Of a DNA stretch of 64,000 nt, positions 25,520-37,779 are shown one piece after another. The notes beneath the pieces are model-generated. The model made no database searches. It worked only from the letters and a program-made list of their open reading frames with translations, and was not told the origin of the DNA. The stretch is taken from NCBI RefSeq assembly GCF_020283565.1, contig NC_060060.1, positions 74,094,353 through 74,158,352 of the forward strand, given 5' to 3'. Position 1 is the first letter of the stretch. The number at the start of each line of letters is the position of its first letter. A program made the position numbers and the translations under genes. Origin of the DNA: Trifolium pratense. Taxonomy: Eukaryota; Streptophyta; Magnoliopsida; Fabales; Fabaceae.

Positions 25520-25862
25520 ATTTCATTGCCATTGGAGACATTACACTTGGCACAGAGGTGCACTAATTATAATTGACGTTCATTGTAGAACATATTTCCT
25601 CCTCTCACTATTATAAGCAAAATGGTAAAATATATTTTCAGTCCTTAATTTTATATTGAGTTTTGGCTTTCGTTCCTATATTTTAAAATTATTCCCTTAA
25701 ACAGTGCGCTGCGAGCACTGTTTAGCATTTCTCTTCTTAAAAAGATAAAATGCATAAATTTTCATACAAAATTATTTATAGTGCACTAACAAGTACCTTA
25801 AGGACATAAGTTAGCATTTCCTATAATTTTTAGTTGTCTAAATGGTTATAAATAACCGTAAT
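25520..25862. other. Short interval between Sirevirus and solo LTR
   Basis: No gene. About 25690-25830 looks like a decayed Mutator-type MITE of the 2785-2959 family (CCTTAAACAGTGC..GCACTGTTTAGCATTT). Confidence 0.5.
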
Positions 25863-25867
25863 CAAAT

Positions 25868-27051
25868 TGATAGATTATTTGCAAGTGTACAAACTATCGC
25901 AAGTAATAAAAAGTTTATCGTCGACAGGGATTATCGTACTTCACACAATACAATTGAAACTCGAACTTAGATGTAAAAATAGTGACATAACTGGGGGTAT
26001 AATTCTCAAGATATCAACACTTAGTAAATTTTTGATATAAAATGTTTTCGAAATTCAATATGAAAAAGTAGGTTGAATCTTTGAAAAGACCTCAAATCAT
26101 GAACCTCAAATGTAACTCAATTTCAATGAAATAAAATCCCTCAAGTGTTATAAATCGATTAACATTGTGATGAACACCAATATCTTGGTTGATTCATCCT
26201 ATCCATTATTCATAGGTTCTCAATCTCTTGGTGGAAACCATAATGGAGTCAATTAAGCTTGTTAATCCCTAAATTACACTCATTCATTCAAGATCTCTAA
26301 AGAATCAATAAGTGCACAATAAATCCATGTCCAATTTCAATCAATATTCTCAAACAAATTGAAATCTGAAATCAATTCAAACTATGATCAAGAGTAGAAA
26401 GCATTAAAAGTAAAATTCATTGTATAACACTTATAAAGAGGAATTAATTACATCAATATTGAGGAATACACAAGGGAATTCATAATTCAAGTCCTAATCT
26501 AGATCCAACCTTAAAGAGATTTAGTTTTCCATGGTGGATTGAGCAATCTTCATCAAGAACACCCTTGAAGATCAATCCATGGTGAGAATTGGTGGGAAGG
26601 TTGATCAATCTTCACTCAAAGATCAAAGGAACTAGCTTCAAAAACTCCACACTCAGTCAATTTTCTGAATTCTTTAGTAGAAAATCTGAACTCTTCTCCA
26701 AAATCTCATGTTCCCTTTTATAGATGAGGCAAAGAAAGGGTCATAACAGAATTTTTGCCTCAAACTTCATAAATTTCGCCTCAGGCAAAATTATTTTAAA
26801 CACGTGGCAGCTTCTTACATAATGAAAATTTCATTTAGCACGAAATTCCTCCCAGGCGTAAAATAACTTCGCCCCATGCGCCATTTCTTGCTTTTGGTGC
26901 GAAATTTATCACTTTTTCCACCAAAATTCAACTACTTCCTTCCTTTGCAAGTAACCTCAAACACATGCATTTTTCCTCTATTATAAGGGTCAAAATCTTT
27001 CTAAAACACTTGCAATTAGTCTTTATTTCTATGTAATAACACACGTTATCA
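25868..27051 (-). mobile_element. Solo LTR of a Ty3/gypsy-like retrotransposon
   Basis: Plus-strand ends are TGATAGATTATTTGCAAG and ACACGTTATCA, flanked by the 5-bp duplication CAAAT (25863-25867 and 27052-27056). Both termini match, in reverse orientation, those of the LTR at 44893-45847, so the two belong to one family or closely related families. No internal region is attached, which points to LTR-LTR recombination. Assignment to Gypsy is by resemblance and is not proven. Confidence 0.85.
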
Positions 27052-27224
27052 CAAATCACCACCATGATTGATTATAATAAGAAAAATATTAAATAGTGTC
27101 CCCGAAATACTCTTTAAACATCTTAAATAGTAAGTTATTGTTAAAATTTTATGGAAATATGTGAAGTCAACCCATTGGAAATTGAAATATTTCACTTTTT
27201 AAATAAATTAATTGTGAAGCCCCG

Positions 27225-27815
27225 ATACTTAAAAAATGGCGAAGTATCGTGTCCGATACGTACTCGATACCGATACTCGTCCGATACTTTCTGATACACG
27301 CATCGGAGAAGTATCGGCAATTAATATTATTTTTTTAAAAAAAATATAATCAATACGTGTCAGATACTTCTCCGATACGCGTATCGGAAAAGTATCGGGC
27401 AATTAATGCTCTTTGATGATGGAAACATAGGAGAGGAGACTCTTACAATTCGTATTTCCTCTTAAGTATTGAATATTGTTATGTTGATTTTTCTCCTTGC
27501 CAGGACTTGAACTCGGGACCTCCAACTCTTAACCCTTAGCTCAACTAGCTTAACCAGTTGAGCTACTCATGCCACTTTTTTTTTTGTAGTACTTAACTTA
27601 AGATATGTAATTGTCACCTGTTCGATCATTTTGAGTAATTTGAATATTAATTTTTTATGATTATCGATTTTGGTTATGTTTATATATTGTGCATTTGTAT
27701 ATTTAATTTTAAATTTAATTTTTAAATAACGTATTCCGGCTGTATCGTATCAGAAATTTTGAAAATTTTCTCGTATCGTTATATCGGTGTCGTATCATAT
27801 CAGTATCCTGTCACT
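27225..27815. repeat. Repeat rich in CGATAC/GTATCG words, split by a SINE-like segment
   Basis: Two parts (27225-27405 and 27735-27815) are dense in CCGATAC, GTATCGG and CGTATC words in both orientations. Between them lies a tRNA-like segment. A familiar plant dispersed repeat pattern; I cannot assign a family. No gene. Confidence 0.45.
27410..27576 (-). mobile_element. tRNA-derived SINE-like segment
   Basis: The minus strand begins GTGGCATGAGTAGCTCAACT with a box A-like TAGCTCAACTGG, followed about 50 bp on by a box B-like GAGTTCAAGTCC (plus 27501-27512). The 3' end and target duplication were not resolved, so the outer limit near 27410 is a guess. Confidence 0.45.
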
Positions 27816-28137
27816 TATTTAACCTTCACATCTATTTCTTTAAATGGAATGCTTAATAATCACATAATGAATATTTTAATTTGTGAAATTAAAAAAAGCT
27901 TTCAGAACCGTACATTACTCTGTCCTGCAAGGTCATTAAGATTTTCAATCATGTGACTGTCTAATTCTGTATAATGCATTAATTGATTTGTTAAAATTAT
28001 AAACTATACTGTACTATATGTTGTTGTTCTTCTTCTACATATTTGTTTCTCATAATCACATTTTTGAATTATCTTTTATGCAGATTATTACTTCAAAAGA
28101 AAGATTAACAAACAAACAAACCAACCATCCAACAAAC

Positions 28138-28420
28138 ATGCTTTCTTCTTCTTCTTCATCTTCTTCTTCTTCTTCTTCTTCTCCGCAACACAATCACATT
28201 ATGAATAATATGTTTGAGGAAGAGTTGCTAAAGGCAAATGATGAACGTTACCAAATGGAATTTGGAGGTCCATCAAAACAGAGTGATGAACAACAACAAC
28301 CAAACCAAGATGAACAACAACCCAACCAATGTCTAAAAAAAAGGAACTATCGCCGCCATACACAAGAACAAATAGAAGAACTTGATACGTAGGATCATTT
28401 ATTTTTATTTGAATGTGATG

Positions 28421-28454
<34 letters not shown>

Positions 28455-28657
28455 TTAATATGTTTATTTGCTCTGTTTTTTATGGTGTTAATTTATTGAA
28501 CATTGTTTTATGACTAGTTTCTTCAAGAAGAATGCTTACCCAGATGACAAGGAAAGAAAAGAGCTGAGTCGTCGGCTTGGATTAGATCTTTCACAAATTA
28601 AGTTCTGGTTTCAGAACAGGCGCAATGGTTTGAAGGTAATTTTGATCAAATACATGT

Positions 28658-28735
<78 letters not shown>

Positions 28736-31419
28736 TATAGGTTAATGTTATCGTGAACCAATATTTAAAATCATCATAAATTTTAACAAATATCGATAAT
28801 ACTTTTTTAAAGTAAAAATCACGATTCATCTTATTTTTACGACTAAAAATTTGACATTATTAATTTCAATTCGGTACGAGTTAAATTTCAAAAGATTTGT
28901 CCATTTTGGACCAATCTAACAATAACCCTTGATATATTATAAATGTATTTAAATGGTTTAGATTAAAAGTTTGAAACCTACTAATCAAGTTGTGGTATTA
29001 TACATTCTTATATATGGTTGGCCATAGGTATTTTCTTTTTTTTTTTATGATTCAAGAATAAGTGGGTTGGGTCGATGATTAGAACAAACTTATTAGGATC
29101 TACTATGGCCAAACACCCATATAAACCCTTTATCTATTATAAAAATCTAAAAAATGGGTTGCTATAAAAAATGTATATATAGTAACATTATTTTTTATTG
29201 ACGAAATTGCAAAGTCATGAAAAACTCACACACATAAAGTGGAGTGACCAAGGTTTGATCGAACTCCGGTCATGATGTCCAACACTAAAAATTTCAGCAT
29301 TTTTGTCAGTTGAGCTAGAATTTGTGGACAAATGTATAGTAACATTAAAAAATAGTTTAACCAAATAAAAAAGTAAAATTTAATAGTAAATATTATTTAT
29401 ATTTTTTCCACGGATGTAAAAAAAACAAATTTTTGATATGGCATTTTTTTAAAGCATAATATGACATGTTATAACATAAAAATTTTGTAAAAAAGAAATG
29501 GAAAAAAAATTGTTAATAAAAAAATCTGTAAAGTGGTTTGTACTAAAAAATTGTGACTAAAAATATTTGAAGAATCTCAACTCTCAAGAGGGATAGAGGA
29601 GTAATTTATATGGGGACATATATCTCTACTCATATGTAGTATGCGTGTTTATTTTTTTATATATAATTTTTACGTGGACATATATTTCTCGGGAACTTAT
29701 ATTTCTATGGGAGCTACATTTTTAATCATATAATAATATGCGTGTCTTTTTTTGTTTTTTATAATTTCTATTTGAAAATTTCTACTCATTGAATATCTAA
29801 AGAGGGACGGAGGTAGTAGTTTCCATGGAGACTTATATTTCTACTCACATATTAATATACGTGCCTATTTTTCTTATAATTTTTACGCGGACCTATATTT
29901 TTACTCATATAATAATATGCATGTCAACTTTTTTAAAATCTCTACGCGGGCCTATATTTGTCCTTGGTTGAAAGAGATCTTATAAAAAGGGACTGAAAAA
30001 AATCTCAAGAGTGTTTTAATATTTCTACTCGGACCTATATTTCTACTCATATATATTAATTAATACAAGTGTTTATTTTCTATAATTTCAACGTGGACAT
30101 ATATTTCTACTCATATATTAGTAACCATGTCTATTTTTTTCTATAATTTCAACGGGATCTATATTTATAATTATATAATAATACATACACGTGTCTATTT
30201 TTTATAATCTCTGTGCGAACCAATCTTTCTACTCATATATTAAGACGCATGCCTATTTCTTTATTATAATTTACACGAGTCTTATATATTTCTATTCATA
30301 TTAATATGCATGCCTATATCAAATAAATTACTAAATAATTTTCTGTCTCATTTATATTACAAGATAATTTTTCTCTTAAAATTTTTCATATTAAATAAAA
30401 TACTAAATTATTATGTTTCACTTCAGAGTTCCAAACTATTAATATAGAGCGGCAACACGCGATCCCATGCGTAAGCACAAATATTTTTTCACAAAGCATT
30501 GACGATTGTATTTACATCCATCATATATAAGGCTATAATTTGTCACCGATAAATATTACAATTATAACTATCATAAATTGGACAATAAACTTGCAATGGT
30601 GAATAGTTTTATAATGGGATTAATATTAATTGAATTAGAGCTCTTAGGCCTTATTTGAAATTGTATTATTAAAATTGATAAGTACACATTAGTAAATTTG
30701 ATACTAATTAATTTTATTATATTAGAACTAGATAACCAAAAAAAGTTTTTGTTTCCCTCAACTTCAATCGGGAAGGGACTATAACCACTTGATGTCAAAA
30801 ATGATCTCGAACTAGGTGAAAACTAAAAACTAAGTTTTTGTTTTTTGATAAAAAAATAACCATAACCATAACTTCAATCGGGAAGGGGTTATAATTTATG
30901 TAATTTTTTTGGATACGAGTATTATTTATGCAAAATTGTTTTTTTAAAATTAACGTTGGTTTTTTGGACATTGTTTAAAGTATCGTTAAATGTATGTAAG
31001 AAAAAAAAAGTAACGTTAAAATTGTTTTCTTTGCATGTCTGACGCAAGTGAAAAGTGAGCGTGTACATACTATTTATCACCTACGGAGTAAATGGTTCAT
31101 GCTACACCAATTCTATATATTTCTCCAAGCTAAGAAGACTAATATTTTAATTAAAATGATGTCAATTAAGTTATTATTTCAATTATTTCAATTATAAAAA
31201 TAAAAATAACTATTAAATTATACTTTCAAATAATAACAACGTATATTATGGATAATATTTTAAATATTGGACCATCATAAACCACTTAAAGAAGGGTACT
31301 TATTAGAATTTGCGATATATATACTTTAAGTGGACCATTTAGTAAGTAATTGGAGCCATAGGATTAAAAGTTAAGATTTGGAGTAGCTTTATACACTTAC
31401 TCTTGGAGTCGACATATAC

Positions 31420-31516
<97 letters not shown>

Positions 31517-32481
31517 AAGTTATATGCACTTTGTTAATTTATAGGTTCGAAGTGAAAGAGAAGAGAATGAATTATTGAAGGCTGAGATCGAAAAGCTTCG
31601 AGCTGAGATGAATAGATACAAGACAACCCCATCTACATGTAACGTGTGCGGAATTCCGGCTACTCATATGATGTCCAATGAGCAACAACAATTGAAGTTG
31701 GAGAATGCTCTCTTAAGAAAAGAGGTATCCTTATTATTATGGGTCATACTAAATTGTGCCTTCGGGGCAGTTGTTGAACATGCTTAAAATGGAAATTATG
31801 AATAAAGTTAATGCTAGAAACACAACTTTTATGTTTTTAAGGTTTTGAATGCATATTTTTGTAAAAAAAAAAAAGATTTTGAATGCATATGTTCCAAGAT
31901 AAAACTTCCTTATTAGTATGCTTAACTAGTGCCCCGAGTGTACCGTTTAACATTTTCCTGTTATTATATCTATATAATTTCATGCTGTTGGGAATCACAC
32001 AATTTTCACACTGTTTTGCATCTCATACATTATTAGATCAGACGGATCAAACCAATTCATTTACAAAATTACTAAAAACGATTGTGATCGGACGGTCCCT
32101 AACTATTGCAGCGTCCTACTGCTGTAACAACTGGAAATCCGTTTCCAAAAGTTTTATACCATTGATCAATTACAAACCATCATTTATGTAATTTTTAATG
32201 AACAATTACTAATATATGAAAGCTCAAAATTTATAATAAATGAATGGTTATTAGGCATGACAATAAAATCCATACTCGCGGGTACCCGCCCAAACTCTAC
32301 CCGCTTTGACGGGGAAAACCCGGTTTGACTGAATTTGAGTTTGGGATTGAGTTTTCCCCGATTTCAGAAGACGGGGTTGGGGCAGGTAATTGGGACATTG
32401 ATACCCGTCCCTGAACCCGCCTCGCTTATATTAAAATTATATTTTACCTATTTTAAATTAGAAACTCTCTCTTAAATTACA

Positions 32482-32549
<68 letters not shown>

Positions 32550-35500
32550 ATTTTTAATTTGAGTAAAAAATAAACCTTTTTCTCTATTTCTTTTCTTTAT
32601 TTAAAAAAATGTTGAAACAAAATAATTTTGGATTTTTAACTTTTTTTAATAAAAAAAATACTAAAATACAATCAAAATTCATGTGGAAAGAAGCGTAACG
32701 GGAAAACTCGAATCCCGTTGAGGATATCCGATCCCCATTGAATATGGGTTTGGGAAACCCAAATTTTATGTTTTTGAGTTTGGAGAGGAAAAAAACCGCC
32801 CCCGCCCCGTTGCCATGTCTAAGACCATGTGTAGTGGTGTTGAATATGGGGTGTTGAATGAAGGTCAACATGTTGAAACCATTGGAGTGGGGGTGTTTAA
32901 TGTGATGTGGAGGAGGGAGATGATGAAAGAATTCAACATGTTGAATCTGCCACTTGTCAGCTGCTGATTGGTTCGCTGAATTTTTATGATTTTTATCCTT
33001 TGAACTCAATTATTTCATTGCAAATTAATTTTTTATTTTTTTACCAAAATTCGTGATTTTTTTTCTCTACAAATAGAGACTTGGTTCATTTCATTAGGAC
33101 ACAGAAAAAAAAAACCAAGTTTTTCACTATCTTAATCTATTATTATCTTTCTAATTAGTCTTTCTTTTGAAGTTTTAATCTTTTTTTAGTGAAATGGATC
33201 CCAACAATTCTTCTAATTATCCCAACAATTCTTTTTTCGTTAAGTATTAATTATTTTAATTTAATTTTAATCGATAATTATAATTTTAATTAATCATAAA
33301 AAAAATTAAATTTAAATAAGAATATGAAATAGAAAGTGGTGGGGTAGGGTGTTGAATAGAAAAACCATTGGAGAGGGTAAAAGTTGAATGTGTGTTGAAT
33401 GATTAGGTGGAAGAAAGAGAAAATGATGTGGAGTGAAAAAGTGGGTGTTGAATGTATTTTGGTGTTGAGACCATTGTATATGGTCTAATGGTTATTAATT
33501 ATGATTGACTTTTACACTAACGGCATATAAATTAAACTACTCCCGAGGTATCTTTTTATAAGAGCCAATTTAACAAAACACAGGTATTAAAGAAGTTGGT
33601 TTTAGTATTAAATTGATTGACAAATTAGATTAATTTTCCTTTTCATATTTACCCTTAGTAATGATTTCCTTATAATTAATCACTTAAGTTTTTTCATTGT
33701 TTGATGTAAACTACTAGTAAGCTTTAAGTTTTTTTATGAACAAAAAAACCAGCTTGAAAAATTTGGAGCTCAGAACCCGATAAATCCTGTCGATTCCTAT
33801 AACAACATATCTTCACCACCGAATAGCAATCAAGGGCCTCAACATTCTGTTGGTAACTACAATGGAGCAATGAATGGTATGGTAGGAGAAGCATATGTTG
33901 GTGGTAGTGGCATTGGCAGTGATCTTGTTAAGTACTATGTTCCACCTCAAGGTCTTGATGATAGTAAGATTGTTGAGTTAGCTGTTGTAGGAATGGATGA
34001 ACTAATAAGATTGGATCAAACTAGTGGGCCTCCTTTGTGGTTACCTACCAACTCTCTTAATGGAGAAGAATATATGTTGCAGTTTCCTACAAGCATTGGT
34101 CCCAACCCAATGAAGTTAAGACATGATGGTTCTAAAGAGTCTGCCGTGGTCTTCATAAATCCTATTAGTTTGGTTGATATCTTTATGGATGTGGTGAGTC
34201 ATTAATATTTATGTACATGTACTATATCTTACTCCTATAGTTTGATTAATGTTTCAAATGATTGGACCGACACTACTGGTTCTATCGATTGAACCAATTA
34301 AATCATATTAAACAGGTCTTATAGTTTAATCTACGATTTGATTTTTCAAACATTCATTTTTTATAAATAAAATTATTGGTTTGCATGCAAACTTCAAATT
34401 TAGAGATTCTTTGTTTATTTTTTTACAATTTTTTAACCTATAGTTATATTATTAAAAAACATTTCAGAGTCAATGGTCAAATATGTTTTGCGGAATTGTT
34501 TCAAGAGCTGCAACACTCAATGTCCTTTCAACTGGAGTGGCAGGAAATTATGACGGAGCCTTACAAGTGGTACTTATTTAATTTTTTATACTAATTGAAT
34601 CTCAGAATTAATTTTAACATGTATTTTTTATCTAACAATTTTTGTTCATACAAATTTTGTTTTTAGATGTCAGCTGAATTTCAGGTTGCCTCACCATCTA
34701 TTCCTACTCTTGAAAACTATTTCGTGAGATACTGTAAATTGCTTCCAAACAGTATATGGGTAGTGGCTGATATTCCCTTGGATAATTTTTCTCCTACATC
34801 TATCTCAAGAACCAAAAGAAGAGTTTCTGGTTGTTTGATTCAAGAACTACCACATGATTATTCTAATGTTACATGGATTGAACACTTAGAAGTTGAGGAT
34901 AACGAGGTACAAACTATATATACTCCTCTAATTAATTCTGGACTTGCATTTGGAGCTAAACGGTGGATAGCCATATTACAAAGACGATGCGAACGTCTTG
35001 TTTATTCAATGTCCAACAACATACCTATTACAGGGAGCATTGGTGGTATATGTAACTAATTTTTAAAAAATTATTATATGTGCGCGTGCGCGTGTGTGAC
35101 TGTTATTTATATTTATGTGTAACATTACTATGTGTATAGTGAGGATGACTAATGCGGGAAAGGAAAGTATGTTGAGGTTAGCAGGAAGAATGGTAACCAG
35201 CTTTTGTACTAGTATTGGTGCTTCTACAGCACATGCTTGGACAAATCTACCATCAAATGGGTCTGAGGAAGTAAAGGTTATGACCAAAAAATATATCGGC
35301 GAATCAGGCAGTGATATATCATCTGATGTAGTGTTAAGTACTGCTACTTCTTTCTGGCTTCCCATTCCTCCCAAAAGGGTTTTTGAGTTTCTTCGTAATG
35401 AAAGTTCAAGAAGTCGAGTATGTATCTACACAAACTTTAGTGCTTTCTAATGATTTTTATACCGAAAAAAAAAACTATTATATATAATTCTTCCTTAGAA

Positions 35501-36052
35501 GCTTACATATTCGATTGAATTTACAGTGGGATATTCTCTCCACCGGATGTACAGTTCAAGATGTGGCTCACATTGTCAATGGTTGTGATCCTGGCAATTG
35601 TGTGTCTTTACTTCGTGTCTGTGTAAGTTCCTGGCTATAGCATATGTAAAATTGGTATGTATATTAGTCATCAAAACACATGATCTAACATTATGTTTTT
35701 GTTACAGAGTGAAAATACAGGTCAGAGTAATAGGGTGGTACTACAAGAGAGTTGCACTGACATAACTGGCTCATATGTAGTATATGCGCCAGTTGATGTC
35801 ATTGCAATGAATTTAGTATTATGTGGTGGCGACTCAAATTGTGTTACTATGATTCCTTCCGGATTCGCTATTCTTCCCGATGGAGGACCAATTATGGATA
35901 ATGGATCTGGAGGTTCTCTTATCACAGTTGGATTTCAAATTTTTGTTGATTCGGTTCCACATACAAGGCTAGCTCTAGGTTCAGTCTCCACTGTTAACAC
36001 TTTGCTCAAGGCCACTGTGGAAAGGATTAAAGTTGCATTGATGCCTAAGTGA
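28138..36052 (+). CDS. Class IV HD-Zip (homeodomain-leucine zipper-START) transcription factor, gene B
   Basis: Nine coding exons: 28138-28388, 28518-28635, 31545-31724, 33753-34193, 34468-34569, 34667-35045, 35140-35417, 35527-35622 and 35708-36052; about 729 aa, a normal family length. The N-terminus has a Ser run and Gln/Asn-rich stretch. The homeodomain (about residues 65-124) has KKRNYRRHT and the recognition helix [10 protein letters not shown]. The zipper-loop-zipper with CNVCG (exon 3) marks class IV. START and START-adjacent domains follow. The protein should bind L1-box-type DNA in the nucleus and respond to a lipid ligand. Exon 4 could instead start at 33729, adding FFYEQKNQ; the later acceptor gives the more family-like LRKELEKF. 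Introns 2 and 3 are swollen by AT runs and transposons. An ATG at 28201 is an alternative start. Confidence 0.92.
28420..28454. repeat. (AT)n(GT)n microsatellite in intron 1
   Basis: About ten AT units followed by seven GT units, within the 129-bp first intron of gene B. Confidence 0.9.
28661..28727. repeat. (AT)n microsatellite, intron 2
   Basis: About 33 uninterrupted AT units start 25 bp after the exon 2 donor of gene B. Length is likely variable between individuals. Confidence 0.95.
29191..29330 (-). mobile_element. tRNA-derived SINE in intron 2 of gene B
   Basis: The minus strand shows a box A-like TAGCTCAACTGAC and a box B-like GAGTTCGATCAAACC and ends in an A-rich tail (plus-strand TTATTTTTTATT). 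Imperfect direct repeats built on AATGTATA..TAGTAACATTA bracket it (about 29170-29190 and 29331-29347). Confidence 0.7.
29600..30320 (+). repeat. Degenerate minisatellite, about 63-72 bp unit, in intron 2 of gene B
   Basis: Roughly nine or ten degenerate units carry TATATTTCTACTCATATATT, then AATATGCGTGTCTATTTTT, then TATAATTTCTACGCGGACC. One unit is interrupted by unrelated sequence near 29960-30020. The same family, inverted, is at 5640-5870. Confidence 0.7.
31413..31512. repeat. (CATA)n/(TA)n microsatellite, intron 2
   Basis: A few CATA units run into about 38 TA units, ending 32 bp before exon 3 of gene B, where it may affect use of the acceptor at 31543-31544. Confidence 0.93.
31741..31958. 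mobile_element. Mutator-type MITE in intron 3 of gene B
   Basis: Begins GGGTCATACTAAATTGTGCC and ends TTTAACATTTTCC, an inverted-repeat pair related to the MITE at 2785-2959. Near-exact 9-bp duplications flank it (TATTATTAT at 31732-31740 and TGTTATTAT at 31959-31967). A poly(A) micro-insertion lies inside it at 31857-31876. Confidence 0.7.
32252..32821. mobile_element. Non-autonomous hAT element in intron 3 of gene B
   Basis: Ends are TAGGCATGACAA and TTGCCATGTCTA (10 of 12 positions pair as inverted repeats). The 8-bp duplication ATGGTTAT is at 32244-32251, and its partner at 33488-33495 is reached after subtracting the Harbinger element that landed in the hAT terminus. It contains an (AT)n run at 32485-32545 and CCCGCC/GGCGGG-rich ends. 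No transposase is seen. Confidence 0.8.
32823..33485 (+). mobile_element. PIF/Harbinger-type deletion derivative inserted in the hAT terminus
   Basis: Inverted ends GACCATGTGTAGTGG and CAATGGTC-type (minus strand GACCATATACAATGG). The 3-bp target duplication is TAA (32820-32822 and 33486-33488). Inside, at 33194, an ATG opens [12 protein letters not shown] and then hits a stop. This resembles the start of the Myb-like ORF1 carried by plant Harbinger elements, so this is probably an internally deleted copy that keeps promoter and first codons. Confidence 0.8.
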
Positions 36053-37378
36053 CACCTAATTCCAGTACCTTCATATGGTAATTTTCAAATTCAGTACTAC
36101 TTTTTAATGAAATTTTAGTCTTTTAATTTTACGAGTAGTTATGACCTATAGCACAAACATTTCTAATCATGTATATATCTGGTGTCTGATACATATTAAT
36201 TTTGACACCGACACAACATCGATACATGTGATTATATTTAATTATATTATTTTTTAAAATTATTATTGATGTTGAAGTGTTCGTTATTTATGTTTGTGTT
36301 AGTGTTACATAGTAGTTAAAGTCATTGCTTAAATGATTGCCATGTTTTATTCCTTGGAAAATCTCAAGAGAATAAAAAGTAACATGTTTTTCTTATGTTG
36401 CAGGCAGAACAAGCTAAGATGACAAACTTGGAATTTTTGAAACAAGGGGAACAAGTCAATAAACACACCTTGGATATCTTTTCAATTTTGGAACTTTGAA
36501 GGAACATCTTAGGTTTGAATATTGACTTTCACCTAATGAAAACCAAAATACTTTCACCAAGTCTTGTTGTTTTAACTTGGAATAATTGCAAATTTTATCT
36601 TTCACTTTGAATTTTTATGTATTTTATGTGTTGTATTGTCCCACTGACAAATTTTCTCAAATTGGTGGTATGTTGTCGACTTTGATTATAACAAAACTCC
36701 GATGAATTTTCCCGTTTCTTTTGAGATTTTGAAAGCTGGACTGACTAGTTCGAGATTCATTACTTTGTGTGTTTTGATGTCTCCATAAGAATTAAGGTAG
36801 GTCTAAACTTATTTTTAAAAGTAAGCTTTTAAGTTTGGTCATATTTCTTCGACTTGAGAAATGATAGAGTATCTTTTATGTCCATTGTCCTGTGAAATAT
36901 GAATATAGTCCAGTAATATAGAGTATTATTTAAAGAAAAACTTCTATATGTTCATAAATCTTAGCTCAACTCGGCTTCTCTCAACTTATATTTATGAATT
37001 TCCAATAACTATTTTTATTTTTTCTATCTAAAAAGAAGACAATTTCTATCTCGACATATGAAATTATATTTCAATATCAGAATCTAAACGTTTGACATAT
37101 GATTAAAAGGCCTAAGCAAGTCACTCCAATTACACCTGGCATGAGATTTTTTTCAAAAATATCTTAACATGAATAATATAACATTAACTAAAAACTAGGT
37201 TTCGACCTCTTTTTTGAGGCAACAAAGTTTAGGTCTAAACCTAATGTTTCACCCGTCTAGACCTTGGGTCGGTTGGAGGAAAATTTAGGAAAGAAAAAAA
37301 CATAGAAGAATTAAGGGGTAGAGTAAACATGATCAAAATTCTTATGATCAATTTTAGCTTATCTAAAAATAGAGGATT
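36053..37378. repeat. 3' flank of gene B, shared with gene A and partly with 39690-40176
   Basis: Corresponds to 2393-3970 after gene A. The part from about 36795 to 37276 occurs a third time at 39690-40176, nearer the TSB-like gene. An exon-like stretch at 36406-36501 reads AEQAKMTNLEFLKQGEQ and continues to SILEL-stop. No independent gene is seen. Confidence 0.75.
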
Positions 37379-37779
37379 TTTTTTTTTGGTTTATAAGCCA
37401 TTAATCCACAGTAGAAAAAAAATTCAGATAAAAATATAAAGGCATCAAAGAAAAACATGAAGGCCTCTAAAAAAATTATAAAAATAAGACAATAATTTTA
37501 CAACTCAAAAATTCAAGTAATTATAACATTTGAATATCTGCATATGAAAACTAGAATTAATAAAATTTTATTTTAGATCAATAATTTGAATATTTGCATA
37601 TCTGCATATATTTTTTCAAAAAAAAAAAATCTTAATTTAAATATGCTTTAAACCTCATTTAGTGTTGCATGACTCTAAAATTAAACAACATGTTTTAAAT
37701 TTTTTTGAGAAAAACATGTTTTAAATTTTGAAGTCACGTTTTCCCTGCAGTATAATCTAAAAGGTACACACAAACATAC
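37379..37779. other. AT-rich spacer
   Basis: No gene. One short direct repeat pair, AACATGTTTTAAATTTT, lies near 37688-37730. Confidence 0.4.

Noticed and set aside
27500..27575. Functional tRNA gene on the minus strand
   Set aside because: Box A and box B-like words exist, but the cloverleaf stems do not pair and there is no proper acceptor stem; better read as a SINE.
28611..28829. Minus-strand ORF with a Tyr-Ile repeat
   Set aside because: It is the translation of the (AT)n microsatellite in intron 2.
32584..33009. Minus-strand 141-aa ORF
   Set aside because: It spans the joint between a hAT and a Harbinger element and shows no conserved motif.
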